64,000 bases of DNA from Spongorhabdus nitratireducens. GTDB taxonomy: Bacteria > Pseudomonadota > Gammaproteobacteria > Pseudomonadales > Endozoicomonadaceae. Below, piece by piece: positions 36,497-46,010 of this stretch. The number at the start of each line of letters is the position of its first letter. Within the stretch, counting starts at the first letter, position 1. The position numbers and the translations under genes are program-made. The notes beneath the pieces were generated by a model. It had not been told where the DNA came from and ran no database searches. It saw only the letters and a list, made by a program, of their open reading frames with translations. The stretch covers positions 22,343 to 86,342 of the forward strand of contig CANDOC010000015.1 of assembly GCA_947387575.1 (NCBI GenBank), read 5' to 3'.

Positions 36497-37861
36497 ATGA
36501 GCAGTACTTCCTCCCCCATCCCCTCCCGGAAGTACTTCTTCAGACGTTTACATACCGCCTTTGGAGGCACCGTGGATCAGACTCAAGAGATGATGCAAGG
36601 TACTGTCAGTGCAAGCAATGCTGCCGCCAGCGCTGGCAAAAAGCGTGACATGGAGTGGATGCTGGCTCTGTTCGGCACCGCAGTTGGCGCAGGTGTTTTG
36701 TTTCTGCCGATTAATGCCGGTCTGGGCGGTATCTGGCCGTTGATCGCCATGACCGTACTGGTCGGTCCGATGACTTTTCTGGCGCACCGTGGCCTGACCC
36801 GGTTCTGCCTGTCTTCTTCCAACCCGGACGGTAATATCACTGACGCAGTGGTTGAACACTTCGGCCCGAAAGCCGGTTCTGTGATCACCGTTGGTTACTT
36901 TGCATCTATCTTCCCGATTCTGATGATTTACGGCATTGGTATCACCAATACTGTAAACAGCTTGATTATCAACCAGCTGGGCATGACGCCTCCGCCGCGT
37001 CTGCTGCTGAGCTTCGTACTGGTTGTTGCGCTGGTAGGTGTTATGGTTGCCGGCCAGAAGCTGGTACTGAAAGTGACCCAGGCCATTGTTTATCCGCTGA
37101 TCGCGGTACTGCTGGGTGTTTCCCTGTACCTGGTTCCCGAGTGGAACGGTGCCCAGTTTGATGCGCCGTTCAATATGGCTGACTTCTTCAAGACCATGTT
37201 CGTCACCATTCCGGTACTGGTTTTTGCCTTTAACCACTCTCCGGCCGTATCTTCCTTTGCTTCTGCTTACCGCAAGGATCTGGGTGACAACGCCGAACCG
37301 GCTGCCAGCCGCACCCTGCTGCGTACTTCCATGCTGCTGACCGGCTTTGTAATGTTCTTTGTATTCTCCTGTGTCCTGACCCTGTCTCCGGCAGAACTGG
37401 CCCAGGTCAAGAACGACAACATTGCCATTCTGTCTTACTTTGCCCAGCGCACTGATAACAACCTGTTTGGCTGGCTGGCCCAGATCGTTGCCCTGGTAGC
37501 TATCAGCTCTTCTTTCTTCGGTCACTACATGGGTAGCCGTGAAGGTCTGAACAGCATTGTGGTCAACGTGCTGAAGAAGCGTAACCCGAAGGCTGAAATC
37601 AGCGAAGCTCGTGTGAACCGTTTCAGCATGATGTTTATTACCCTGGCTGTATGGGCTATCGCTTATGCCAACGTCAGTGTCATGGGCATGATTGAAGCGC
37701 TGGTAGCACCGATCCTGGCGATGATCCTGTTTGTTATGCCGGTACTGGCTGTTAAGAAGATCCCGGCTCTGCGCAAGTACGAGTCCGGTGCTAACACCTT
37801 TACCCTGATTATGGGTATCATCACCATCACAGGCTTTATCGCTTCCAACTTCTTTATGTAA
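36497..37861 (+). CDS. sdaC: Serine (HAAAP family) transporter
   Basis: This 454-residue carrier with about 11 membrane segments contains WMLALFGTAVGAGVLFLPIN, the signature of the SdaC/TdcC group of the hydroxy/aromatic amino-acid permeases. It probably couples serine uptake to H+. A polar N-terminal tail of about 50 residues precedes TM1, rather long, so internal starts are possible. It precedes L-serine dehydratase, so uptake and breakdown of serine are neighbours, although a terminator separates them. Confidence 0.92.
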   Translation: MSSTSSPIPSRKYFFRRLHTAFGGTVDQTQEMMQGTVSASNAAASAGKKRDMEWMLALFGTAVGAGVLFLPINAGLGGIWPLIAMTVLVGPMTFLAHRGLTRFCLSSSNPDGNITDAVVEHFGPKAGSVITVGYFASIFPILMIYGIGITNTVNSLIINQLGMTPPPRLLLSFVLVVALVGVMVAGQKLVLKVTQAIVYPLIAVLLGVSLYLVPEWNGAQFDAPFNMADFFKTMFVTIPVLVFAFNHSPAVSSFASAYRKDLGDNAEPAASRTLLRTSMLLTGFVMFFVFSCVLTLSPAELAQVKNDNIAILSYFAQRTDNNLFGWLAQIVALVAISSSFFGHYMGSREGLNSIVVNVLKKRNPKAEISEARVNRFSMMFITLAVWAIAYANVSVMGMIEALVAPILAMILFVMPVLAVKKIPALRKYESGANTFTLIMGIITITGFIASNFFM

Positions 37862-37895
37862 GATAGCGGGCAGCAATTTGCTACTGTGATTGATC

Positions 37896-37931
37896 AATGC
37901 CCGCACCCTGAAGGTTGCGGGCATTTTTTTA
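37896..37931 (+). terminator. Rho-independent terminator after sdaC
   Basis: ATGCCCGCA and TGCGGGCAT form a 9-bp stem followed by TTTTTTT. Confidence 0.9.
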
Positions 37932-38222
37932 GACGGATCAACTCTATTTCCTCGAAGACTGTCTTGAGTGCTGTTATAGCAATGTCGTCTGGTTGGTTTA
38001 TTTTCTGATTTTAGACAACAGTCTGGTCGCGGTTTTTACCATGATCGGAACGACAAAATATCGTCTTTTACGGGAAGACAGGTTCGAGAACAGGTTGGTA
38101 TGATCCGCGCCAATTTTCATGCTGTTAGATGATGCGCCACAAGGTGCTTCTGCCCTGACCGCCATCAAATGTGAATTACAGCAGTGACCCGGAAGTAGTA
38201 TTCCGGCAGGCTGGAGAAAGTC
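37932..38222. other. Intergenic region upstream of sdaA
   Basis: No gene is seen. It must contain the sdaA promoter because the sdaC terminator precedes it. A GGAG ribosome-binding site lies near 38211, nine bases before the sdaA ATG. Nothing else stands out. Confidence 0.45.
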
Positions 38223-39629
38223 ATGACCCTGAGCGTTTTCGATATCTTTAAAATCGGCATTGGTCCTTCCAGTTCCCATACTATGGGGCCGATGTGGGCG
38301 GGACAGCGCTTCGTCAATGAGCTCAAACAAAAAGGTGTGTTTGAGTCGACCGCAAGTATTCGTGTTGGTCTGTATGGATCACTGGCCCATACCGGTGTCG
38401 GTCACGCGACTGACAAGGCAACGCTGCTGGGTCTGGCCGGCTTCCGTCCGGATACTGTTGACCCGGATGAGGCAGACAAGGCATACGACTACATTCGTAA
38501 CAGCAGCTCCATGAAGCTGGGCGGTACTCACTCCATTCCGTTTGATTACGAAAGCCAGATGATTTTCCACTTTGGTGAGGAGTTGCCGGAACACCCGAAC
38601 GGCATGCGGATTTTTGCTTCCGACGCTAACGGCATTGTCATCTACTACAAATCCTACCTCTCCATTGGCGGTGGCTTTATTGTTTGCGCTGATGAATTCA
38701 ATGCAACCAAAGATGGCCTGCAACCAGCAGACAGTGGTCAGCCGGAACTGCCTTACCCATTCAAAAGCGGTGCAGATCTGCTGGAAATGTGTGAGCGAGA
38801 TGGCATCACCATTGCTGAACTGATGATGGCCAATGAAAAGGTGCGTACCAACGGTGACGAGGAAGCGGTTAACCAGGGTATCGACCAGATCTGGGATGTG
38901 ATGCGCAACTGTATCGATCGTGGCCTGAAAATGCAGGGCACTCTGCCGGTCAGTGGTATGAAGCGTCGTGCATCCGATATGCATCGCACTCTGATGGCTA
39001 ACCCTGAATCCATGCTGACAGATCACTTTGCCATTATGGACTGGGTTACCCTGTTCGCCATGGCGGTTAATGAAGAGAATGCCTGTGGTGGTCGTGTCGT
39101 AACGGCTCCGACAAATGGTGCGGCTGGTGTCATTCCGGCAGTACTGGCTTATTACACCCGCTTTATCAAGGGTTCCGATCAGCAGGGTATTCGCAACTTC
39201 CTGCTGACAGCTGCGGCTATCGGCGCGCTGTATAAGATGAATGCATCCATTTCCGGTGCTGAAGCGGGTTGTCAGGCTGAAGTCGGCAGTGCCTGTTCCA
39301 TGGCGTCCGGTGCTCTGGCTGCTGTGATGGGCGGTAATGTTCATCAGGTTGAGAATGCGGCTGAAATCGGCATGGAACACAACCTGGGTATGACCTGTGA
39401 CCCGATTGCCGGCCTGGTTCAGGTACCGTGTATCGAGCGTAACGGTATGGCAGCTATCAAGGCGATTACCGCCTGTCGTCTGGCCATGCGTGGCGATGGT
39501 AACCACGAGGTTTCTCTCGACAGTGTTATCGAGACCATGTATCAAACCGGTCTGGACCTGCAGAGCAAATATCGCGAGACTTCCCGTGGTGGTCTGGCGG
39601 TGTTTGCCAAGAAGCAGAGTGTGGCCTGA
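38223..39629 (+). CDS. sdaA: L-serine ammonia-lyase (iron-sulfur type)
   Basis: This 468-residue single-chain enzyme deaminates L-serine to pyruvate. The N-terminal beta domain opens [20 protein letters not shown]. The C-terminal alpha domain carries the conserved [4Fe-4S] cysteines in [16 protein letters not shown] and [10 protein letters not shown]. Length fits E. coli SdaA/SdaB (about 455). Paralogue SdaB or TdcG cannot be excluded from sequence alone. Placed after sdaC, it supplies pyruvate to the pfl/pta pathway. Confidence 0.95.
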   Translation: MTLSVFDIFKIGIGPSSSHTMGPMWAGQRFVNELKQKGVFESTASIRVGLYGSLAHTGVGHATDKATLLGLAGFRPDTVDPDEADKAYDYIRNSSSMKLGGTHSIPFDYESQMIFHFGEELPEHPNGMRIFASDANGIVIYYKSYLSIGGGFIVCADEFNATKDGLQPADSGQPELPYPFKSGADLLEMCERDGITIAELMMANEKVRTNGDEEAVNQGIDQIWDVMRNCIDRGLKMQGTLPVSGMKRRASDMHRTLMANPESMLTDHFAIMDWVTLFAMAVNEENACGGRVVTAPTNGAAGVIPAVLAYYTRFIKGSDQQGIRNFLLTAAAIGALYKMNASISGAEAGCQAEVGSACSMASGALAAVMGGNVHQVENAAEIGMEHNLGMTCDPIAGLVQVPCIERNGMAAIKAITACRLAMRGDGNHEVSLDSVIETMYQTGLDLQSKYRETSRGGLAVFAKKQSVA

Positions 39630-39755
39630 TAAGACGGGTTGCATGGCAAGTCAGAATAGCAGCTTCTGGCTTGCCGGATATCATCGAGCCGACCGTATTA
39701 GCTTTATTCCCGCAACTTTGGTAATACGGCTGGCGGAACATTTTTTTATTAAGAA

Positions 39756-40115
39756 TTAAAGTATATTATTGACTGCTTTCACCAAATCTTCTGAAGTAAA
39801 AGGTTTGACTACGTAGTCGTCGGCACCTAGTTTTTTACATTTATTGACGACAGTTTGCTGCCCGACAGCACTGACTAGCAAAAATTTTGATTCCAAACCT
39901 TCTTCTTTCAGGATCTTCAGTATTTCGAAGCCCATCATGTCAGGAAGAATGTTATCCAATGTGATGAGGTCTGGCTGGAGTTCCAAGGCCAAGTTTATCG
40001 CTGTTTCACCGTCTGGGGCTTCTCCTATTATATCAAAGCCATTTTCTTCAAGTGATATCTTAATCTGCGACCTCATGTAAAACGAGTCATCTACAATTAA
40101 TACTTTCTTAGCCAT
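39756..40115 (-). CDS. Stand-alone CheY-like response-regulator receiver
   Basis: This 119-residue single receiver domain has acidic pocket Asp9-Asp10, phospho-acceptor Asp54 (TLDNILPDMMG), Ser82 and Lys104 (VVKPF), so it is predicted to be phosphorylatable. There is no output domain, no kinase next to it and no chemotaxis genes in the window. AAGGAG precedes the ATG. It could be a CheY for flagellar or type IV pilus control, or a phosphate sink; the partner is not identifiable. Confidence 0.88.
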   Translation of the reverse strand: MAKKVLIVDDSFYMRSQIKISLEENGFDIIGEAPDGETAINLALELQPDLITLDNILPDMMGFEILKILKEEGLESKFLLVSAVGQQTVVNKCKKLGADDYVVKPFTSEDLVKAVNNIL

Positions 40116-40333
40116 GCTTAACTCCTTATGTTCGAGAATCTTCTCTTTTTTGTTCTTTGTTTTTTTATTGATTATTAGTTCTAAGTTAAACGCGAAATCC
40201 GATTCTAAGCGGCTGTTTTTATTTTGGCAATAAGCTCATTTTGGAAATCCAGATAACGTCTGAGGAGGTATTCAATTCAGTACCACGGAAAATCGCTTTA
40301 AAATGGATCACTGAGTCGGATTTAGTAGTTTCT

Positions 40334-40370
40334 CTTAGGATAGACATTAAGCTCCACCCAAAAAGCATAA
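40334..40370 (+). repeat. Left terminal inverted repeat of the IS4-type remnant
   Basis: It carries TAGACATTAAG and CACCCAAAAAGCATA, matching the right end in reverse complement, with small gaps between the two blocks. Confidence 0.72.
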
Positions 40371-40378
40371 ACCCAGTC

Positions 40379-40948
40379 TCATACAGTCAAAGCCAGTGAT
40401 GATGGCGATGACGGCAGGCAGGCTCTTTCTGAACGGGTATCCTCCGTCAGCTGAACCCGCACGAGATTGTCATTGAGAAGATCCATCGTTGTATGAATCT
40501 CAACAGCTGCCGGGCTTATCCTGGAGAAACGGCCAGGGAACACATCCTCCAAAGCCTTATACACGGCTTGGGAAGAGCCGTCATGGATATAAATGTGCTC
40601 AAAATCTGAGAAGGGACTATTTTCATCAAATGCCAGAACCTTACGGGAGAACAGCTCCAGACAGCAGAACCAGAGCCAGAGTATCAGCGTAGGCAGAGTG
40701 TCTTTCTTGGGCTGATTGATCCATGAGCGATAAGTGACGTTACAGCCAGTCAACTCGTTAAATTTTCGATGAAGGTCAGCCAGTGTCGTGGCGTTGCCAT
40801 CCCCGCCCAAGGCCGTTATCAGAGACAGGATGAAATCAAGGGGCATGATGTTCCGTAACCGGATAGTGAAACCTACTTGTTCAGCGATTTGAGTCAGCTC
40901 GGCTTGAGAGAAGCAGGTCAGCAGTTTTTTCAACTGTTCTAATATCAA
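40379..40948 (-). pseudogene. IS4 family transposase, N-terminal fragment
   Basis: The 189 codons resemble the N-terminal half of IS4-type transposases: LLTCFSQAELTQIAEQVGFT, ITALGGDGNATTLADLHRKF, the IYIHDGSSQAVYKAL segment with the first catalytic Asp, and LVRVQLTEDTRSERACLP. Homologues are roughly 400 residues or more; the frame here breaks off just after ERACLP and reaches the left terminal repeat within 50 bp. The second Asp and the Glu (YREK region) are gone, so no active transposase can be made. Confidence 0.8.
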
Positions 40949-41012
40949 TGCAGTTCATCTTGTTCAGCCTCAGAATGGTTTTACCGTAGACTATATCAAG
41001 ATGAACTCTGTC

Positions 41013-41053
41013 CTATGCTTTGTGGGTGCTTGAGACTTAATGTCTACCCTAAG
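41013..41053 (-). repeat. Right terminal inverted repeat of the IS4-type remnant
   Basis: CTTAATGTCTACCCTAAG and TATGCTTTGTGGGTG mirror the left end. The TAG stop of the PACE gene (41044-41046) lies inside it. Just inside the element, AGTTCATCTTG (40952) and CAAGATGAACT (40997) form an additional sub-terminal inverted repeat. Confidence 0.72.
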
Positions 41054-41439
41054 AATCGGTCATAGGCCCAGTTAAAAACCAGTGAATAAACCAGAAAGAA
41101 AACCACGCCACCAATATCAAGCAGCAGCACCTGCAAGAATGGCATGTCCAGTGCCCACATCAAAAAAGGCACAGAGACAAAGATGAGTCCACACTCAAAG
41201 CCAAGACTATGCAGAATGCGGAATTTTAATCCGCGCTGGTCACGTTCTATCTGCAGATAGTGATCAATTCCCCAATTGTAAATGTAGTTCCATACCATGG
41301 CGCAGACGGACAGGATGACAACAATCCCACCCATACTGACGGTGTCTTTGCCTGTTATGTATGAGCCAAGAACAATGGCAAGTAGCAGTGCGATCACTTC
41401 AAACAATACAGCGTGAAAAATTCGTTCTTTGTAAGACAT
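41044..41439 (-). CDS. PACE family multidrug efflux protein, 3' end altered by IS
   Basis: This 131-residue, four-helix membrane protein starts MSYKERIFHAVLFEVIALLL and contains a second copy of the pattern, LKFRILHSLGFECGLIFVSV. These are the two bacterial transmembrane-pair domains of PACE (AceI-type) exporters of chlorhexidine-like compounds. I chose the ATG 41439; the frame is open to 41478. It ends YDRFLG at a stop codon contributed by the adjacent IS end, so a few native C-terminal residues may be missing. A divergent LysR gene 90 bp away is the usual AceR-type partner. Confidence 0.87.
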   Translation of the reverse strand: MSYKERIFHAVLFEVIALLLAIVLGSYITGKDTVSMGGIVVILSVCAMVWNYIYNWGIDHYLQIERDQRGLKFRILHSLGFECGLIFVSVPFLMWALDMPFLQVLLLDIGGVVFFLVYSLVFNWAYDRFLG

Positions 41440-41529
41440 GGATAAGTTCGTTGAATCCGTATGTTGATATTTCTCCATTCTATTTTTATTTTGGGTGGAA
41501 CAAAGTTAGCTTCTATCGGTTTTAACGAT

Positions 41530-42414
41530 ATGTATACGCTGGAACAATTGCGAATGTTTGTGGCTGCAGCTGAAACAGGTTCGTTTTCGGCGGCCGCAAG
41601 AAAGCTGGGCAAGTCTCAATCCGTGGTAAGTCAGGGCATTATCAATATGGAAATTGATTTTGATATTGCTCTGTTTGAACGCAGTGGCCGCTCTCCGGTT
41701 CTGACCGAGCAGGGACGGGCACTGTTCATGCATGCCCGCAGCCTGCTGCAACATCATTATCGAATGGAGCAGGCGGTTTCCAGTTTTGCCGGTGATCATG
41801 AGACCCGGCTGGTATTGGCACTGGATGAGGCCTTGTTGCTGCCAGGAGCCAGTAACATGCTAAAGCAATTTGCTGAGCTGTTTCCGGCAACCCAGCTGAC
41901 ATTTATTAGTGTTGCCAGTCCGGATGCACCGGGACTGGTGGAGTCCGGGGCTGCTGATCTTGGGTTAATGTTTGCAGCTCCGGGTTTGAATCCGAAACTG
42001 GATTCCGTTTTTATCGGACTGCTGCCGTTTGTGGCAGTAGCTGCATTTGATCACCCGTTGTCTGCAATGAAGTCCGTAGAGTTGAGTGATCTGGCGCAGT
42101 ATCGGCAGTTGCTGGTAAAGGGCGTGGAAGGACAGGTATTACGTGACTTTGATGAGCTAGGGCCTGATATCTGGTGGTGCAATAACCTGTATATGTTGCG
42201 GGAGCTGGCACTGCAGGGATTTGGCTGGAGTTATATTCCTCGTCATCTGCTGGAAGAAGAGCATTACAGCAATCAGTTAAAGGCATTACCCGTAGAGATA
42301 GACTACAAAGCCTGGAGCCTGCCGGTTGAACGTATTTCAGCCCCCGGTCATAGCCGGGGGCCGGCATTTACCTGGCTGGCAGATAATATACTGGATTTAT
42401 TAGATCAGAAGTGA
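41530..42414 (+). CDS. LysR family transcriptional regulator, PACE partner
   Basis: This 294-residue LTTR has the HTH at about 1-60 (MYTLEQLRMFVAAAETGSFS, AAARKLGKSQSVVSQGI) and an effector-binding domain after residue 90. I chose the ATG 41530 because it begins the HTH; the open frame starts at 41461. Divergent placement next to a PACE exporter matches AceR-AceI pairs and suggests that it activates the exporter in response to its ligand. Confidence 0.9.
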   Translation: MYTLEQLRMFVAAAETGSFSAAARKLGKSQSVVSQGIINMEIDFDIALFERSGRSPVLTEQGRALFMHARSLLQHHYRMEQAVSSFAGDHETRLVLALDEALLLPGASNMLKQFAELFPATQLTFISVASPDAPGLVESGAADLGLMFAAPGLNPKLDSVFIGLLPFVAVAAFDHPLSAMKSVELSDLAQYRQLLVKGVEGQVLRDFDELGPDIWWCNNLYMLRELALQGFGWSYIPRHLLEEEHYSNQLKALPVEIDYKAWSLPVERISAPGHSRGPAFTWLADNILDLLDQK

Positions 42415-42420
42415 GCGAAA

Positions 42421-42993
42421 TTACTGGATAGCGAGCATCTGTCTTGCAATCGGGCGATGCATATCCTTGCCACACAGCGCATCAATCAGGGCAAAGCTGA
42501 AACTCATGGCACTGGCAGGTCCTTGTGCCGTAATCACCCGGTTTTTGGGATCAACGACAACTGGTGTATCCGGGCTGGGCAGGGCGGTTTCCAGCTGGTC
42601 CAGATAGTCCGGATAACAGGTTGCACAGACATTATCCAATAGCGCATGGTGGGCCAAAACCACAGCCGGAGCGGCACAGATTGCGGCATACCATCGCCCC
42701 GCCTGTTGCTGCCTTTGTAGTAATGAAATTAATGGCTCACAGTCCCGAAGATGACGGGCGCCAGGCATACCTCCCGGCAAGGCAATCAGGTCAAAACTCT
42801 GGCTGGCACAGAAGTTGATATGGCAGTCGGCAATAAGCCGGACACCTCTGGAAGCCTCGATCGATAAACGGTTTTCTTCCGTACAGGCTGCAACAGTCAC
42901 ATTACAGTTGGCACGGCGCAGGGTATCAATAACAGTGACAGCTTCAATTTCTTCAGAGCCGTCAGCGATGGGAACAAGTACCTCGGCTGGCAT
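42421..42993 (-). CDS. DJ-1/YajL family protein
   Basis: This 190-residue protein opens EVLVPIADGSEEIEAVTVID, with the conserved Glu near residue 15, and has the nucleophile-elbow cysteine Cys106 in YAAICAAPAVVL, the same position as human DJ-1 Cys106. Members act in thiol stress, chaperoning or glyoxal detoxification. Length and C-terminal ITAQGPASAMSFSFALID are typical of YajL/DJ-1. It converges on the LysR gene, with only 6 bp between stops. Confidence 0.92.
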   Translation of the reverse strand: MPAEVLVPIADGSEEIEAVTVIDTLRRANCNVTVAACTEENRLSIEASRGVRLIADCHINFCASQSFDLIALPGGMPGARHLRDCEPLISLLQRQQQAGRWYAAICAAPAVVLAHHALLDNVCATCYPDYLDQLETALPSPDTPVVVDPKNRVITAQGPASAMSFSFALIDALCGKDMHRPIARQMLAIQ

Positions 42994-43209
42994 TGACCTT
43001 CTCTCATACGACCAGGAAAACGGGCAGGTGAAATCGCACGAGTCTCATAGCTAACTGAGAACGCTCTCTAAGTATTATTCAAATTGAATGATGTGGACAG
43101 GTTGCGTAACCTGTTGCTCCCGATGAATGGACTCAGCACTCTTCCAATGCAGTAATCCCTGCCTGAACGTTTTCTGGTCCAGAACAATAATGTATGGACA
43201 GTAGTACTC

Positions 43210-44475
43210 ATGTCTCAGGCCACCACTTCACAGCTTTCCGCCCGCACTGCGTCCGGGCACGGAAGAGCAGAGCTTATTGCGCTTACCGCTTTTATGATGT
43301 CTCTGGCAGCACTTTCAATCGATATGATGCTGCCGGCACTGCCCCAGATTGGTCAGGAGCTGGCAGTACCCAATGCCAATGACCGACAGCAGGTAATCGT
43401 CTTCTTTTTATTGGGCAATACTTTGGCCCAGATTATTTACGGGCCACTGTCTGACCGCTTTGGACGCAAGCCCGTCGTCGCGTTGGGTATTCTGATTTTT
43501 CTGGGTGGTAGTCTGGTTTCTGCACTTGCAGGCAGCTTTTCTGTAATGCTGGCTGGTCGCATATTGCAGGGTGTGGGTGTGGCTGCGGTCCGGGTATTGG
43601 CAGTCGCTATTGTGCGTGACCAGTATGCCGGAGTGGATATGGCCCGGATTATGTCGATGGCTATGTCGGTGTTTATTCTGGTGCCCTGTGTCGCCCCGTT
43701 GGGAGGGCAGCTTGTGCTGGCTGTTGCCGAGTGGCGTTATATCTTTATTGTCTTCAGTCTGATGGCCGCATTGCTGTTGTGTTGGTTCTGGCTGCGACAG
43801 CAGGAAACCCTGACAGCCGAGAATCGTCGGGCATTCAATCTGCAGACATTTATTGCGGGCGTGAAGGAAATCTGCACCAATAGCACAACCATCGGATATA
43901 CCCTGGCGCTGGGTATGATTTCCGGTGTTTTCAGTAGTTACCTGATGTCTTCCCAGCAGATCTTTCACGAGATCTATCAGGCTGGTGATCTGTTTGCACT
44001 GTACTTTGCAATCCTGGCTTTGGCTGTTGGAGCTGCCGGGTTACTGAACTCGCGTATCGTGGTTCGCTTTGGTATGAAGGCGCTGTGTCAGACGGCAACG
44101 ATCGGTATAGCACTGCTTTGCGGCATACTGTGTGCTTACTCCCTCATAACCGGTGTGGTTGTCTCCCTGAATATTTTTCTGGCGGTAATGATTGCGGTCT
44201 TTTTCTGTATCGGTTTTGTGTTTGGCAATATGAACTCGGTTGCAATGCAACCGATGGGACATATTGCAGGTGTGGCAACATCGGTTATCAGTCTGATCAG
44301 TGGCATGGTTGCACTGGTTATCGGTGCCAGTCTTGGCGCTGCTTTTAACCAGACTATTATTCCGCTGACCGGTGGTTTTACCGTAGCGAGTATTTTGGCC
44401 TTGCTGGTGATGCGCTGGGCAGATAGCCAACCCTACCGTTCAGAAGGTGCGGGCGTTTCATCCGTTAATGCCTGA
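43210..44475 (+). CDS. MFS drug exporter, Bcr/CflA family
   Basis: This 421-residue, 12-TM carrier contains LAALSIDMMLPALPQIGQEL in TM1, YGPLSDRFGRKPVVALGI (the MFS motif A) and RILQGVGVAAVRVLAVAIVRD (motif C-like region), as in Bcr/CflA exporters of bicyclomycin, chloramphenicol or sulfonamides. The real substrate is unknown. Its last 18 bases overlap the 3' end of eda on the opposite strand. Confidence 0.9.
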   Translation: MSQATTSQLSARTASGHGRAELIALTAFMMSLAALSIDMMLPALPQIGQELAVPNANDRQQVIVFFLLGNTLAQIIYGPLSDRFGRKPVVALGILIFLGGSLVSALAGSFSVMLAGRILQGVGVAAVRVLAVAIVRDQYAGVDMARIMSMAMSVFILVPCVAPLGGQLVLAVAEWRYIFIVFSLMAALLLCWFWLRQQETLTAENRRAFNLQTFIAGVKEICTNSTTIGYTLALGMISGVFSSYLMSSQQIFHEIYQAGDLFALYFAILALAVGAAGLLNSRIVVRFGMKALCQTATIGIALLCGILCAYSLITGVVVSLNIFLAVMIAVFFCIGFVFGNMNSVAMQPMGHIAGVATSVISLISGMVALVIGASLGAAFNQTIIPLTGGFTVASILALLVMRWADSQPYRSEGAGVSSVNA

Positions 44476-45096
44476 TTTTTCCGCCAGAAAGTCTTTCGCC
44501 TGTGCAGTAATTGCCGGCCAGTCTTTTGCTTCTATCAGTTGCCGGGGTGTCAGCCACGACACTCCGGCACAGGGAACATTTGGAAGGGCCAGATAGCTGG
44601 CAAGATCTGCAACTGAAATCCCTCCGGTTGGGCAAAACTTTGTCTGCGGGAACGGACCAGCCAGTGCTTTAAGGGTGGCAGGCCCACCAAGGATTCGGGC
44701 AGGGAACAGTTTCAGCGTATCAAACCCCATACTTATAGCCTGCATGATTTCTCCCGGGGTGGCTACTCCGGGTAGTATCGGGATTGATGTTTGCCTGGCC
44801 TGCTGTAATAACCCCGGATAAAACCCGGGTGTAACAATAAAATCTGCACCACTGTCTTTTATATTGTTAAGTTGGTTGCTATGGATCACTGTGCCGGCTC
44901 CGACACAACATTCCGGGAAGACACGCTTTATTCTGGATATAGCATCAAGAGCACCATCCGTTCTTAAAGTGATTTCCAGCACACTTAATCCGCCTGCCAT
45001 CAGGGACTCAGCGAGAGGCACAGCCTGTTCCGGCTGGTGGAGTGTAATAACGGGCAGAACAGGTGATGCCTGCTGCAGAATATCTGAAACACTCAC
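44458..45096 (-). CDS. eda: KDPG/KHG aldolase
   Basis: This 212-residue class I aldolase cleaves 2-keto-3-deoxy-6-phosphogluconate to pyruvate and glyceraldehyde-3-phosphate. Glu41 (LEITLRT) and the Schiff-base Lys129 (FDTLKLFPARILGG) are in place. It is the last gene of the hexuronate operon; its ATG overlaps the kdgK stop by 4 nt. Confidence 0.95.
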   Translation of the reverse strand: MSVSDILQQASPVLPVITLHQPEQAVPLAESLMAGGLSVLEITLRTDGALDAISRIKRVFPECCVGAGTVIHSNQLNNIKDSGADFIVTPGFYPGLLQQARQTSIPILPGVATPGEIMQAISMGFDTLKLFPARILGGPATLKALAGPFPQTKFCPTGGISVADLASYLALPNVPCAGVSWLTPRQLIEAKDWPAITAQAKDFLAEKSGING

Positions 45097-46010
45097 TCCA
45101 TCTGCTCCGCGGGTATAATGGCTCCTTTGTGGCGGATAACTTTTGCAGCCAGCCGGTTTCCGTTGCGGGCTGCCTGTAGTGGGGACTGGTTCATCATACG
45201 AGCAGCAAGGTAAGCGCTGTTAAAGGCATCACCTGCTGCGGTTGTATCAATAACTTCTTTGATCTGCTTGGCTGGTACCGTGCTGTTTTTGGTAAGAGTG
45301 CCTCCTAGATGACAACCGTTTTCTCCCTGTTTCACCACAACTTCTTTAGTCGTTTTAAGCCGGGAAAGCATTTGCTCGGTTTTTTTATCACCGAATAGTT
45401 TTTTCTCATCATCAAATGAGACCAGTGCGATATCGACAAATTGCAGGACCTCATTTATCCAGTGACGTGCAGTTACTTCTGATTCCCAAATCATAGGGCG
45501 GTAGTTACTATCAAAAGCAATGGTGGCTCCTCTCTGGTGAGCCTGCGCCATCAGGTAGACCAGTAATTTCCGACTGGCAGGGTCAAGAATTGCCAGAGAG
45601 ATACCAGAAATAAAGTACAGATCAAATGATGTCTGCAGGGTGAGGAGTTGTTTAAGGCTAAGGCCCTGGGAAAACAAACTTCTGGCAGCTGAGTCATTGC
45701 GCCAGTAACAGAAGCTGCGTTCGCCCTCAGGTGTCAATTGAATACTGTAAAGGCCCGGTTGCTTGTCAGCAATTTGGGTAACCAGGTCACAATTTAACCC
45801 TTCATCCTGCCATTGCTGCAGCATACGGTTACTCAGACCATCAGCCCCAAGAGCTGAAATAAAGCTCACATCAGCCCGAGAACCCATGCAGCGTTTAAGG
45901 TAGACAGCGGTGTTGTAAGTGTCACCTCCCATACTTAACGTGCAGCGATCTCCTTCTGTCTCAGACAGCTCTGCCATGCACTCTCCAATACAGGCAACTT
46001 TTATGGTCAT
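45093..46010 (-). CDS. kdgK: 2-keto-3-deoxygluconate kinase
   Basis: This 305-residue PfkB-family kinase phosphorylates KDG to KDPG. The N-terminal GECMAELSE and [14 protein letters not shown] form the sugar site; the C-terminal [20 protein letters not shown] is the PfkB signature with the catalytic Asp (GDAF). I chose the ATG 46010, which overlaps the uxuA stop (ATGA); a longer frame to 46100 would lie inside uxuA. Confidence 0.94.
   Translation of the reverse strand: MTIKVACIGECMAELSETEGDRCTLSMGGDTYNTAVYLKRCMGSRADVSFISALGADGLSNRMLQQWQDEGLNCDLVTQIADKQPGLYSIQLTPEGERSFCYWRNDSAARSLFSQGLSLKQLLTLQTSFDLYFISGISLAILDPASRKLLVYLMAQAHQRGATIAFDSNYRPMIWESEVTARHWINEVLQFVDIALVSFDDEKKLFGDKKTEQMLSRLKTTKEVVVKQGENGCHLGGTLTKNSTVPAKQIKEVIDTTAAGDAFNSAYLAARMMNQSPLQAARNGNRLAAKVIRHKGAIIPAEQME

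Larger units (their letters stand above)
40334..41053. mobile_element. IS4-type insertion element, internally deleted (about 720 bp)
   Basis: Two ends match in inverted orientation. The left end reads CTTAGGATAGACATTAAG then CTCCACCCAAAAAGCATA. The right end, in reverse complement, reads CTTAGGGTAGACATTAAG then TCTCAAGCACCCACAAAGCATA. These imperfect repeats of about 40 bp bound a transposase that keeps only its N-terminal part. The element is therefore a non-autonomous deletion derivative. Its right end supplies the stop codon of the PACE gene, so it inserted at or near that gene's 3' end. Confidence 0.75.

Noticed and set aside
36548..37924. 458-codon minus-strand frame over sdaC
   Set aside because: Antisense shadow of a clear transporter gene; the product is His/Gln/Arg-rich without a recognisable fold.
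38379..39644. 421-codon minus-strand frame over sdaA
   Set aside because: Antisense to a complete L-serine dehydratase; no domain signal.
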